Shown here: one piece after another, positions 53,214 to 61,606 of the stretch
How positions within the stretch are numbered: the first letter of the stretch is position 1
How the letters are laid out: each line of letters begins with the position of its first letter
Assembly (NCBI RefSeq): GCF_000430005.1
Contig: NZ_AUCY01000004.1
Coordinates: 1 to 64,000 of the forward strand
DNA from: Desulfovibrio cuneatus DSM 11391
Lineage (GTDB): Bacteria; Desulfobacterota; Desulfovibrionia; Desulfovibrionales; Desulfovibrionaceae
DNA length: 64,000 bases
Direction: 5' to 3'
The notes under the pieces: generated by a model
Told to the model about the DNA's origin: nothing
The model's input: the letters and a program-made list of their open reading frames with translations, nothing else
Database searches by the model: none
Made by a program: the position numbers and the translations under genes

Positions 53214-53238
53214 GCTAATTTAGAAACATATCAAAACT

Positions 53239-53267
53239 GTGCCTGGGTTATCCTGGGCACTTTTTTT
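53239..53267 (+). terminator. terminator after the ACT-domain gene
   Basis: An imperfect GTGCC...GGCAC stem with additional inner pairs is followed by seven T residues. Confidence 0.75.
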
Positions 53268-53350
53268 AATCTGGTATTTTTTTACGATAATACTCGTATA
53301 GGGTATTAATGCTGATTGCTTTTTTTTGATGGCACGCAGGGCTCCCTTGA

Positions 53351-53377
53351 TAAAGTTTTTCTTCTTTCTGCCGATAC
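53351..53377 (+). promoter_or_regulatory. sigma-28 (FliA) promoter of fliD
   Basis: TAAAGTTT (53351-53358), an 11-base spacer and GCCGATAC (53370-53377) match the flagellar sigma-28 consensus TAAAGTTT-N11-GCCGATAA in 15 of 16 positions. The element lies about 100 bases before fliD, so fliD-fliS should be expressed as late flagellar genes. Confidence 0.88.
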
Positions 53378-53474
53378 AATAGGCAGCACCGTTTCTTCTG
53401 GCACTAAACTTGCTTAGTTTCCAGCACGGTGGATTATATCAATCCAGTAGGCACATTTTTCCTGGAGCAATGTT

Positions 53475-55874
53475 ATGGCTATCATGAGTGGCGGCACCAT
53501 AAACTTTGATAAGCTGGGCACAGAAACTGACTTTAGTGAACTGACAAAAAAACTTCTTGCTGTGGAACAACGCTACGGCAAACAGCTTATATCATGGAAG
53601 TCCGACTGGACAAAACGCATTGAAGCATTTGGCAAAATACGCACTGAACTGACAAGCCTACGTAGCACGCTCAGCTCGTTGCGCAGTGTAGACAGTTTTT
53701 TGGTCAAAAATACTGTTTCCAGCAAACCAGAGGTGGCAACAGCCACCGCCAGCAGCCAGGCATTGGAAGGCACCTATAAGGTAGAAGTAGATACACTTGC
53801 CACTAACGCCATGTGGAGCATAAACACTGGTCTTGCCAACAAGAATGCGGTGTTAAACCAGGGGCCGGCAACAGGTGTTTTTACATATACATACAAAGGG
53901 GAGGAACGCACCGTAAACGTGCCCCCCGGTACCACACTGGAAGGGTTCAAAAACCTTATCAACGGCAACGCCACGCACAACGGGGTTAAAGCTTCCATTG
54001 TGCAAAGTTCTGGCGGGGCTGTGCTCCAGTTGCAAGGGGCGGGCACCGGGGAAGATTCTGCCCTGGTGGTAACAAGCAGTACTATTGCGGCGTTGCCTGT
54101 AACCATCAGTTACGCCAACACCTGGAAAATGGAATCTGGCAAGGCAACGCTGGAAAGAGCTTTTCTTGGCACAGATATTTTAAACAGTAGTAGTGGAACC
54201 CAAACATTCAACTTCAAGTATAACGGCACCAGCAAAACCATGCAGGTGCCTGCAGGTACTACTGTTGACGGGTTTATTACCAAGTTTAATACAGAAAATA
54301 ATCCCCAAATGACGGCAAGCCTTAATGGCAGTGGCTACCTGGAAATTGCGTATTCTCCCACACGTTCAGAAACACCCACCCCCTTGCCCGGCGACCCATT
54401 AGCGACTGTTCTTGCCAACACCTACCCAGAAGACAGCGGGAACCAGCCTAAGATGCCTTCCAACACCTACACCTTCAAGTTTGATAAAGATGGTGACGGC
54501 GTTGAGGAAGAACATTCCTTTTCTTTGGGGGCAGACCACACACTCAATGACATTCGCGATAAAATTAATGGAATCGCTGGGCAAGATATTGCTTCTGTGT
54601 CTAAAACGGGAACAGACTATAAACTGGAAGTAGGCACAGCCACCTATAACAACTCATTTTCCATTTCCGGCACAGGCTCGCTGGAAAAACTTGCCTACAC
54701 CCCTCCCACTGCGGACGGGTGGCTTGTGCAGCATGCCCAAAACGCCAAAGTACGCATAAATGGCTGGCCAGCAGAGCCTGAATGGCTGGAAACAGCCAGC
54801 AATACCATTAGCGACGTGGTGGAAGGCATGACCTTTAACCTTGTGGGGGAAGGCACTTCACTGGTTTCCGTAAAGGTAGACAGTGCTGCCATTACAGACA
54901 ACGTGAAAAAATTTGTGGATGCCGTGAACAAGGTTCGCACTCTCATAAAGGACCTGACCAAGGTTGATAGCCAAAAAGACACCATTGACCCGAGCTTTGC
55001 GGAAAGCCAGTCTGAAATGCAGAAAGGCTCCATTCTTACAGGCAACTACGGCATTCAATTGCTCAGCTCCAAGCTGAAGCAGGCTGTGGCCTCTAGCGGG
55101 GCGGGTTTTGTCATGGCACAAGAAGTAAATGGCGTTTTGGAAGGAGATATATTCTCTTCCCTTTCTCAAATTGGCATTACTACCAACTCCAAGGAAGGCG
55201 ACCCCAACTTCGGCCTTCTGGAAATTAAAGAATGGGAAGACGACAAAGGGGGCCTTACCTTTTCACAGGCTCTCGCCAAAGACCCCATGGCCATTGCGGA
55301 ACTTTTTTCCGCAAGAAGCCAGGGTATTTCCCACTCCCCTGCTCTTGGCTTTAACAGCCACGTGGCTTCTATAACAAAGCCAGGCATTTATACTGTTTCC
55401 TATGAACTTGATGCAAACGGCAAAGTCAAGGCAGGAACAACGCCCACCATTAATGGAAAACCAGCCATTATTTATTATGATGATACTGGCAGGCCCAAAC
55501 AATTCGGCCTTAGTCGGGACATTGGCGAAGTTAACGACGCTGACGGCCTGTTCGTTGATGTTTACGACCTGAACGAAGGCGCTCATACAGGGCAGGTAGC
55601 CATTCGTGATGGTAAGGTGAACGAACTTATTAACATGATGGATGGGGAAGAAGGCCTGTTGAGCAGAGAAAAAGGCATTCTGGGTATTCTTGAAAAAAAC
55701 TATCAGCAAATTGCTGACAATATTGAAGAAAAAATAGTAAAAGAAGACGAGCGCTTGAAAAACTGGGAAGTAACTACCCGTTTGCGTTTTGCGCGGCTTG
55801 AAGAAGTTCTTTCCAAGTATAACTCGTTGCAGGCGAGCCTGAAGTCGCAACTTGCCCAGTTAGGCCAGAAATAG
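53475..55874 (+). CDS. fliD: flagellar filament capping protein FliD
   Basis: This 799-residue hook-associated protein 2 caps the growing filament and folds flagellin at the tip. The FliD N-terminal domain spans about 8-110, with GGTINFDKLGTETDF and KIRTELTSLRSTLSSL. The C-terminal FliD domain (from about 430) ends in coiled coil rich in EEKIVKEDERL. At about 800 residues it is longer than the usual 450-650. The excess lies in the variable surface domains, where an EF-hand-like DKDGDGVEEE segment (near residue 337) could bind calcium. GGAG precedes the ATG, and a consensus sigma-28 promoter lies upstream. fliS follows. Confidence 0.94.
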   Translation: MAIMSGGTINFDKLGTETDFSELTKKLLAVEQRYGKQLISWKSDWTKRIEAFGKIRTELTSLRSTLSSLRSVDSFLVKNTVSSKPEVATATASSQALEGTYKVEVDTLATNAMWSINTGLANKNAVLNQGPATGVFTYTYKGEERTVNVPPGTTLEGFKNLINGNATHNGVKASIVQSSGGAVLQLQGAGTGEDSALVVTSSTIAALPVTISYANTWKMESGKATLERAFLGTDILNSSSGTQTFNFKYNGTSKTMQVPAGTTVDGFITKFNTENNPQMTASLNGSGYLEIAYSPTRSETPTPLPGDPLATVLANTYPEDSGNQPKMPSNTYTFKFDKDGDGVEEEHSFSLGADHTLNDIRDKINGIAGQDIASVSKTGTDYKLEVGTATYNNSFSISGTGSLEKLAYTPPTADGWLVQHAQNAKVRINGWPAEPEWLETASNTISDVVEGMTFNLVGEGTSLVSVKVDSAAITDNVKKFVDAVNKVRTLIKDLTKVDSQKDTIDPSFAESQSEMQKGSILTGNYGIQLLSSKLKQAVASSGAGFVMAQEVNGVLEGDIFSSLSQIGITTNSKEGDPNFGLLEIKEWEDDKGGLTFSQALAKDPMAIAELFSARSQGISHSPALGFNSHVASITKPGIYTVSYELDANGKVKAGTTPTINGKPAIIYYDDTGRPKQFGLSRDIGEVNDADGLFVDVYDLNEGAHTGQVAIRDGKVNELINMMDGEEGLLSREKGILGILEKNYQQIADNIEEKIVKEDERLKNWEVTTRLRFARLEEVLSKYNSLQASLKSQLAQLGQK

Positions 55875-55995
55875 TTTAGCCAAACGGGCGTACCATGGTA
55901 ATAAATGTGTGCGCCTCTTATGGAAAGCTGTTGCCAAAACGGAACGCCATTAGTGACCTGAACGCGTTCAACTGACGGAAAAATAAGGATTTTTC

Positions 55996-56664
55996 ATGTA
56001 CAAAGCGGTTAATACCTACTTTCAAACCCAAATGACCACTACAACTCAAGGCGATGTGCTGCTTTCGTTGTATGATGCGGCCATTCGGTTTTTAACGGAA
56101 GCAAAAGAACGCATCGACGCAAAAGACCCGGCGGGAAAGGGCAATCTTATTTCCAAGGCATTGGATATTATAGCCGAACTTGACGGCACGCTGAACATTG
56201 AAAAAGGCAAAGACCTTGCCCAAAACCTGCATAATTTGTACTTTTTTTGCAGCAAGCATTTGCTTATGGCCAACTTGAAGATGAGTAACCCCATGATTGA
56301 TGAGGTGATAAAGATTCTTGCTGGCCTTCGTGATGCATACTCCCAAATAGCCAACCAGCCAGAAGCACAGGCAGCCGCGCGTGAAGCCGCTGAAATGGTG
56401 GCAACCACCAGCGCGCACACACGTAGCCAGCCAAGCATTGGTTCCACAGGCACCTTGCCTGGGGCCAACACGCCTGGGGTGGCACTGCGCCAGCGCAACA
56501 GCTATGCACAGGCCATGGGCCAAGGCCAGGAAGACACCAATGCCACACCTGCCCCAGAAGGCACTCAAGCCACTCCCCTTGCCCCACAGCAAGAGCAGGA
56601 AGCAGGCAGCACGGCCCCCAAGGGAATGGCTCTCAAAGGGTACAAGCTTTCCACTACCTTTTAG
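55996..56664 (+). CDS. fliS: flagellin export chaperone FliS with C-terminal extension
   Basis: This 222-residue protein has an N-terminal FliS domain (about 1-130). It includes AVNTYFQTQMTTTTQGDVLL, LYDAAIRFLTEAKERID and the IAELDGTLNIEKGKDLAQNL segment. FliS binds flagellin in the cytoplasm and prevents premature polymerisation. Usual FliS proteins have 120-150 residues. The extra about 90 residues here are Ala/Pro/Gln/Thr-rich and probably disordered. The gene is 121 bases downstream of fliD and very likely shares its sigma-28 promoter. Confidence 0.92.
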   Translation: MYKAVNTYFQTQMTTTTQGDVLLSLYDAAIRFLTEAKERIDAKDPAGKGNLISKALDIIAELDGTLNIEKGKDLAQNLHNLYFFCSKHLLMANLKMSNPMIDEVIKILAGLRDAYSQIANQPEAQAAAREAAEMVATTSAHTRSQPSIGSTGTLPGANTPGVALRQRNSYAQAMGQGQEDTNATPAPEGTQATPLAPQQEQEAGSTAPKGMALKGYKLSTTF

Positions 56665-56688
56665 AGCAATTCCAAAGTGAAATTGCTT

Positions 56689-56943
56689 GGTGGCAGCAAC
56701 GTTGCCACCCGCGGAGCGTGTCGTTTTATTATAGCAGAACAGATGACTACATTGGAAAAACTTATGCGCTGCACGGTAAGCCACTGTATACTTTCAACGT
56801 TGAACTGCTAGGCAGTGGCTCCCCCCATAGGCCCCTTATGTTACAAGCCTATGGCGCAGTAGCTGCAACGGCAAACAGCTCTATACGGTAAAACTTGCAT
56901 TGTCATTTACTGGTGGGTGTCATGTTCTTCATGGCACCCACCA
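56689..56943. other. run of inverted repeats in the gap after fliS
   Basis: The gap 56665-57298 carries no supported gene. Four separate dyads occur here: GGTGGCA/TGCCACC (56689-56709); AGCCACTG/CAGTGGCT (56779-56820), with TTCAACGTTGAA palindromic inside it; CCATAGGC/GCCTATGG (56825-56854); and a 14-bp hairpin TGGTGGGTG... (56911-56943). None has a following T-run, so they look more like a structured RNA or operator cluster than terminators. Confidence 0.35.
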
Positions 56944-57018
56944 ATTACGTTATGGCTCCCGTAAAAATTAGTTGCGTACAATCCCCATTCTAGCAAAACG
57001 TTGTTGAAATAGAGCGAT

Positions 57019-57051
57019 TACCGCAACGAAACGAAATTAATCAACGTTTCC
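57019..57051 (-). repeat. dispersed element end, copy H
   Basis: On the minus strand AGGAAACGTTGATTAATTTCG followed by TTTCGTTGCGG resembles the left arm with scattered changes. No internal module or second arm could be found, so it is a relic or a solo arm. Confidence 0.45.
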
Positions 57052-57298
57052 TAAAAAACAAAAAGCCTTAATCCCGCCCCTTCCCCTTGATTTACAACGC
57101 TCTCCACTATACACTATGCACCGCTGCACCGCACCCAAAGGGCAAATCCCCGGTGGCAGTGCTGTGTTTGTAATCTCGGCAATAAGTTGCGCTTAACAGC
57201 AGGCCTTTTCAACGCCAAGGGTATTGCCCCACAACTCTTTATTTTACGTTATGAGTTGCGCTTGTCCCTAGGCTTATTCCTGTTTTGGAAGCACCCCC

Positions 57299-59851
57299 AT
57301 GATAGTTAAATGTCCCGAATGCGCCCACGTGCGCAGTGTAAGTGAAGACTTTATTCCGGCAAAAGCGGAATTTGCAACCTGCCCACGCTGTGGTTTCAGG
57401 TTTCGCTTTCGTACGGTACCCAAAGACCCCTTGCCAAAAATTGCTGCTGCCCCGTTACTACAGGAGCAGTCGCCTGCCCCTGCGCCAAAACCTGCCCAAA
57501 CTGGCAATGGTGATATTTGGGATGCAGTGAATTCCTTGAACGACCAATGGCAAGATGTGCCTGAATGCACCCCGGCCAAAGCAGATGCACCCGAACTTGT
57601 TGGGCACGATTCTTCGTTGCCCCCATTGCCTGCACCCTCTTCCCAGCCACCATCTTCCCCATTGCCTGCCGCTGCCCCGGCGCTGCAAAAGCCCGGCACA
57701 AGGCATAAAAAAGAACGCAAGGGATTATTTTCCTTTTTAAAACGTATTGAAAAAAGTGCCACAATACCCGCCAATGCAGGTGCCACACCCGCGGGGGAAT
57801 CATCCCCCCTGAACAAAGCCCATACCCTTGCTACACAGGCGGCCAGTGACCATTCGGAGGGCTTTCCCCCTACCCAGCCCCAAGAGTTATGGGAGCAGGA
57901 GCTGGAGGCACAACCGCAGCCTTTACCCGCCCCGCAGCAGCATAACCCGCCCCGTGCCCCCCAGCAGGAAGATTTGTTGCACCCTTTTCCGGCGGAACAG
58001 CAGGTGCCAGCCCATGCACAACCTGCACCACATAGCCTTAAGGCCACTGAACAAATAACGCAGCCAGCCACGCCGCTGGTAAATTCTGCCCCCGTTGCCT
58101 TGGAACAGCCCCAGCCTGTGCCGCACAACCATGACGAGCCCAAAGGAACTGAGGCCAGCACTTCTGCCAGTGCTCCAAAACTACAGCGCATTCGGGTGCA
58201 GGCTGTTATTGTTGAAGATGCCTCGCAACCCGCTGGGGGCCCAGCAACGGCTATGCAACCCATGGCCCGCACGTTACAAACTCCGGGGCACACACCCGCA
58301 GCAGGCCGCCCGGCACCACCACCCGGTTCCCCTGCTGCAAAACTGCTGGAAAAAGCCCGAGCCCTGCAAGAAGCAGAGCTTCAGGAAAATGCCGCCCTTG
58401 CAGCCCAGGAAGAACAAGCCCTGAACGCTGCCAGGCAGGCCGAAATGGAAGAGCAGGACGCACTGCGCGAACAAGCCAGAAACACTGTGGAGTTCACCAA
58501 CGGCCTCCCCCCCCTGCTGGCAACGGAAATTCTTGGGGCAGAGAACGCAGAAGTATCCTGCATGCCCGTTACGGGCCAAAAGGATGAGGCACCCCCTGCC
58601 CCTGTAGCCAGCCAAATGCCCCCTTGGGCAGAGCAGGTACCCGCAAAAACATCTTCCGGGCATATGCTGGAAGAGAATGAACCTTCTCCCAGCAGTAATG
58701 TTGAACAAATTGAAGCCGATTTGCCAGCCGTGCTGCACGATGAAGTAATAGCACTGCAAGAACAGCAAAATAATACCTTGCCACAAAAAGAGCCTCAGGC
58801 AGAGACTGTTCCGGCCGGAGCTTTGCCGCGCATTCGGGTGCGCCCCGTGCGCCAGGAATATTTAGAACCAGAACCCCTTGCTGCAGAAAATAACGACACG
58901 GCTACTCCTGCCGTTTTCCCTGCTGGCAAGGAACCAAACCCAGCCGGGCGTTTTTTGGGCACTCTGTACCCGGAAATGGAAGACCGTCATGTTGTCACAG
59001 GAACTGAAGAACCAGCAAAGGACACTGACGAGAGCAAAGCTAAACTGACCCCCCGTGTTATGGTGGCACGCCTCCTGCCTTCCCCCCATGCAGCAGCTAC
59101 CCCTAAAGAAGTGGAGCTGCGGCCTGATGCTGCTGATGAAGCGGTGCCGGGGAGTATAGAAGAAAAAGTAGCAGGCGACCTGTTGCTTATGCTTGCCCCT
59201 GCCCAGCGCCCTGTGCGCAACCTGGGCACCCTTGACGAATTTAATGCTCATGATAGGGAAGATGGCCCCCAGTTGCTTCAGGGCATTCCATGGGAAAACC
59301 TGCGCCAAGCGGGCTGGATTCGCGGTTTTTTTTCCACCATTCACATGGTTATGTTTAACTCTGCTTTTTTCTACTCCCATATAAAAGAACGCGGCAGCCT
59401 GACTCCCAGCTACCTGTTCATGCTGCTCCTTGGCTACATTGCCCTGCTGTGTTCTTCATTGTGGGTACAAGCCCTGAATGCCTTTATGGGGGAAAGCACT
59501 GCCCCGTTGCTTACCCCGGCTTTTGCCCTGCCCACCTTGCTGTTACTTACCCCTGTGTACCTGGGGGCACTACAAATTGTTACAGCCACACTCATTCAAA
59601 GCATCCTGCGGCTTTCCACTTCGGAAAAAGGGCAGTTTCCCCTTATTTTCAAAATGCTTGGTTATGCGTTCGCCCCGCTTGTGTTAAGCGTTATTCCCTT
59701 TGTGGGGCCAGTTGCTGGTGGGGTGTGGTTTTTCTTTTCCCTTGTCACAGGGTGCAGGGTTGCCCTTGGCCTTAGCTGGGGGCAACTTGCCCCGGCATTG
59801 TTGCTGCCCCTTGCCCTGGTGGGGGGCTGTGTCGCCTTGTTGTTCATGTAG
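57299..59851 (+). CDS. zinc-ribbon plus Yip1-type membrane protein with very long disordered linker
   Basis: This 850-residue protein starts with an MJ0042-type zinc ribbon (CPEC at 5-8 and CPRC near 28-31). About 600 residues of Pro/Ala/Glu/Gln-rich disordered sequence follow, with two similar RIRV motifs (LQRIRVQAV and LPRIRVRPV). The C-terminal Yip1-like domain (about 675-850) has five hydrophobic segments and ends at the membrane. In related deltaproteobacterial proteins the zinc ribbon and a membrane domain occur together, but the function is unknown. No membrane segment precedes the ribbon, so it should face the cytoplasm. It lies in an isolated position after the flagellar genes; GGAAG precedes the ATG. 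Confidence 0.75.
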   Translation: MIVKCPECAHVRSVSEDFIPAKAEFATCPRCGFRFRFRTVPKDPLPKIAAAPLLQEQSPAPAPKPAQTGNGDIWDAVNSLNDQWQDVPECTPAKADAPELVGHDSSLPPLPAPSSQPPSSPLPAAAPALQKPGTRHKKERKGLFSFLKRIEKSATIPANAGATPAGESSPLNKAHTLATQAASDHSEGFPPTQPQELWEQELEAQPQPLPAPQQHNPPRAPQQEDLLHPFPAEQQVPAHAQPAPHSLKATEQITQPATPLVNSAPVALEQPQPVPHNHDEPKGTEASTSASAPKLQRIRVQAVIVEDASQPAGGPATAMQPMARTLQTPGHTPAAGRPAPPPGSPAAKLLEKARALQEAELQENAALAAQEEQALNAARQAEMEEQDALREQARNTVEFTNGLPPLLATEILGAENAEVSCMPVTGQKDEAPPAPVASQMPPWAEQVPAKTSSGHMLEENEPSPSSNVEQIEADLPAVLHDEVIALQEQQNNTLPQKEPQAETVPAGALPRIRVRPVRQEYLEPEPLAAENNDTATPAVFPAGKEPNPAGRFLGTLYPEMEDRHVVTGTEEPAKDTDESKAKLTPRVMVARLLPSPHAAATPKEVELRPDAADEAVPGSIEEKVAGDLLLMLAPAQRPVRNLGTLDEFNAHDREDGPQLLQGIPWENLRQAGWIRGFFSTIHMVMFNSAFFYSHIKERGSLTPSYLFMLLLGYIALLCSSLWVQALNAFMGESTAPLLTPAFALPTLLLLTPVYLGALQIVTATLIQSILRLSTSEKGQFPLIFKMLGYAFAPLVLSVIPFVGPVAGGVWFFFSLVTGCRVALGLSWGQLAPALLLPLALVGGCVALLFM

Positions 59852-59963
59852 CCTGCTGCATAGGTTCCCCCTGTAACAGGCAGCTCCATTTTTGCCCGCA
59901 ACAGCTCTCCAACCTTGTTCAGGAAACCACTGCTTCTACCGCGTTTCCTCAGGAACCTTGCCC

Positions 59964-60482
59964 ATGCGTGCCATAGCCCACCCCTTTTTTGAAACCCTGT
60001 ATATAGACCCGGAAACCGGTCTTTATTGGGAAGAAGTAAAAAACTGGGGCAAGGGCAACTCCTGCCTGTTTTCCCTGCTTATTGAAGACCCAGCCAAGGT
60101 CACGCCCGAAGCTGTGGAATTTGCTGTTTCTGCCCTGGCCGACGTTGCCGCCCTGAACACCCTTGCCCGAAAAGCCCTGCAAAATAACAGAACCCACCAG
60201 CCCCATGGTCCTGTAGCGACGTTTTGTGAGCAGTGCGTTGCGCCTGTTTCCGGCTCATTACTCAGCCAAAGTATTCAGGAAGATGCCGCCCAAACATTGA
60301 CCGAAGATAATTTTTTGCAGCTTCTGCGTCTACCATTGGTAGCCGTTTACCCGGAACAGGAAGAAGCCCCCCTGATGCTTGAGTATGCCCTGCCCTTGGG
60401 GTTTGAGTCCCAAAAAACGCTCCAGGTGCTATTTTCCCGGCTTGGCGACCCTTTGGATGTGGTGTTTAATAATGGATTATAA
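59964..60482 (+). CDS. unrecognised cytoplasmic protein, possibly DUF2004-like
   Basis: This 172-residue protein has no signal peptide or membrane segment. It starts RAIAHPFFETLYIDPETGL and contains an amphipathic helix around residue 55 (EAVEFAVSALADVAALN). It ends with a beta-rich segment (LQVLFSRLGDPLDVVF). The arrangement loosely recalls DUF2004/immunity-like domains, but I cannot name a family with confidence. The ATG at 59964 has AGGAA upstream; the longer frame start at 59892 reads through a region without coding character. It lies 112 bases after the zinc-ribbon gene, before the secreted protein-transpeptidase pair, and may or may not be part of that cassette. Confidence 0.6.
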   Translation: MRAIAHPFFETLYIDPETGLYWEEVKNWGKGNSCLFSLLIEDPAKVTPEAVEFAVSALADVAALNTLARKALQNNRTHQPHGPVATFCEQCVAPVSGSLLSQSIQEDAAQTLTEDNFLQLLRLPLVAVYPEQEEAPLMLEYALPLGFESQKTLQVLFSRLGDPLDVVFNNGL

Positions 60483-60632
60483 TCTATTATTGCATATAGT
60501 CAAAAATTGTAACACGTCATACAATCCAAACCATTGCTTACGCTCACATGCCATTTGCAACATGTAACGCCTCAAACCCACGCTTGCAAAAAATTGAATA
60601 TTCTATAAATGATGCAAAAAAGGAGATTGCTT

Positions 60633-61151
60633 ATGTCTCGCTGGACTATCCTATTTTCTTTTGCTGCCTGGGTCTTTTTGCTAACAAATGCACACGCCGC
60701 CGCTACTTCGCCTCAGCTCTCTCCTGCAAGGGCTGCAGTGTTTGAATTATGCAACAGCCCTGATTTGGAAACACATCTCGCGGCGGTGCTTTTATCGACC
60801 GATCTGGCTAGACCTGACGAAATTGAACAATGTTTACTGGAACGTATGAAAACAACTACTGTTCCCTGGGCCAAGAGCATTCAACTCTACGCCCTAGCCA
60901 AGATACGGCTAGAGGAATCAGATGACCTCCGGTTTGTAGAAGGTTTGCCCAGCGACCAAAAAAACTTTAGGCAACTGATTGATTTTGAATCCAATATGTA
61001 TCGCCATCCCCCCAGCCACATTCTTGGCTACCTGATGGACTTGGCTGAAAGAAAAGAACGTCCAGATTTGCAAATGAAAAGTAGAGCCAAGCAGTCAGCG
61101 CTTTTTGAGATGGCGGACGGTTGGATTGCGGACTTTTTACAGCCCCAATAA
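60633..61151 (+). CDS. secreted protein, candidate periplasmic immunity protein
   Basis: This 172-residue protein has an N-terminal signal peptide (MSRWTILFSFAAWVFLLTNA, cleavage near AHA). The mature part of about 150 residues is mostly helical, with no cysteine pair or metal motif. I do not recognise a family. The start at 60633 has AAGGAG seven bases upstream and is preferred to 60609. Only 15 bases separate it from a downstream L,D-transpeptidase-like ORF, which again has AAGGAG. A secreted partner encoded next to a peptidoglycan-targeting effector is the arrangement of effector-immunity pairs such as Tlde1-Tldi1, so immunity is a reasonable hypothesis. The local base composition is more AT-rich than lpxB, which may point to transfer. 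Confidence 0.6.
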   Translation: MSRWTILFSFAAWVFLLTNAHAAATSPQLSPARAAVFELCNSPDLETHLAAVLLSTDLARPDEIEQCLLERMKTTTVPWAKSIQLYALAKIRLEESDDLRFVEGLPSDQKNFRQLIDFESNMYRHPPSHILGYLMDLAERKERPDLQMKSRAKQSALFEMADGWIADFLQPQ

Positions 61152-61166
61152 GTAAGGAGAGACACT

Positions 61167-61514
61167 ATGCCTTGGTTATTTGATGGAGAGAATCTACAAG
61201 ATGCAGCAGGCAATTCTTAGACAGCACTGAGCGGCCCCCATAAAAAAGGAAGTCTCCCCGCTGGAGAATACACCATTGGTACTGCTACAGCCATTGCCAA
61301 TGTTGCCAGCAATAAAAGCTTTAAAGACCCATCTGGGAATTATTGGTGGTGCGACATAACTCCTAATTTTTCTACAGACAGGAAAGATCTTGGTATACAC
61401 CCGGATGGTGGAACACGTGGAACAGAAGGGTGTATTGGTATGACAAGCTACAATACCATGGCAACATACAGGGCCCTGCGCGAAGCAAATGGCCAAAAGC
61501 TTGTTGTTAAATAG
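61167..61514 (+). pseudogene. L,D-transpeptidase-like (Tlde1/DUF2778-type) ORF interrupted by an in-frame TAG
   Basis: A frame of 115 sense-or-amber codons starts at an ATG with AAGGAG seven bases upstream (61154-61159). It opens PWLFDGENLQDAAGNS, meets TAG at codon 18 (61218-61220), then continues in frame with GSLPAGEYTIG, a G(P/S)xPxGxYxI motif. It ends with LGIHPDGGTRGTEGCIGM. H78 and C89 fit the catalytic His and Cys of L,D-transpeptidase-like T6SS effectors. The stop would need a single base change from TTG. It may be a pseudogene, a sequencing error or a suppressed stop. The terminator at 61544-61585 follows. The immunity-like gene ends 15 bases upstream. Confidence 0.6.
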
Positions 61515-61543
61515 CCAACATACACCAAAAATAATGTACAGAT

Positions 61544-61585
61544 TATACGAAAAAGCCCCAGCTTGCACTGGGGCTTTTTCGTATA
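61544..61585. terminator. bidirectional terminator between the transpeptidase-like ORF and lpxB
   Basis: A perfect 18-bp stem with a CTTGCA loop (GCCCCAG / CTGGGGC core) is flanked by A5 and T5 runs. It serves both the plus-strand cassette and the minus-strand lpxB. Confidence 0.93.
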
Positions 61586-61606
61586 AAAGAATGCACAACA
61601 AAAAAA

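Noticed and set aside
56779-56860. Cobalamin riboswitch because of a GCCACTG sequence
   Set aside because: The other conserved B12-element blocks are absent and the following gene has no link to cobalamin. The sequence is explained by a simple dyad.
57274-58293. Long minus-strand open frame of 339 codons opposite the zinc-ribbon gene
   Set aside because: It is antisense to a protein with strong domain matches, has a Cys/Gly-rich composition typical of shadow frames in GC-rich DNA, and lacks a ribosome binding site.
61218-61220. TAG as pyrrolysine in the transpeptidase-like ORF
   Set aside because: Pyrrolysine is almost confined to methylamine methyltransferases. Many genes in the window end in TAG (metG, pyrB, the symporter), and the position (N-terminal linker) is not catalytic. 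A TTG-to-TAG change is simpler.
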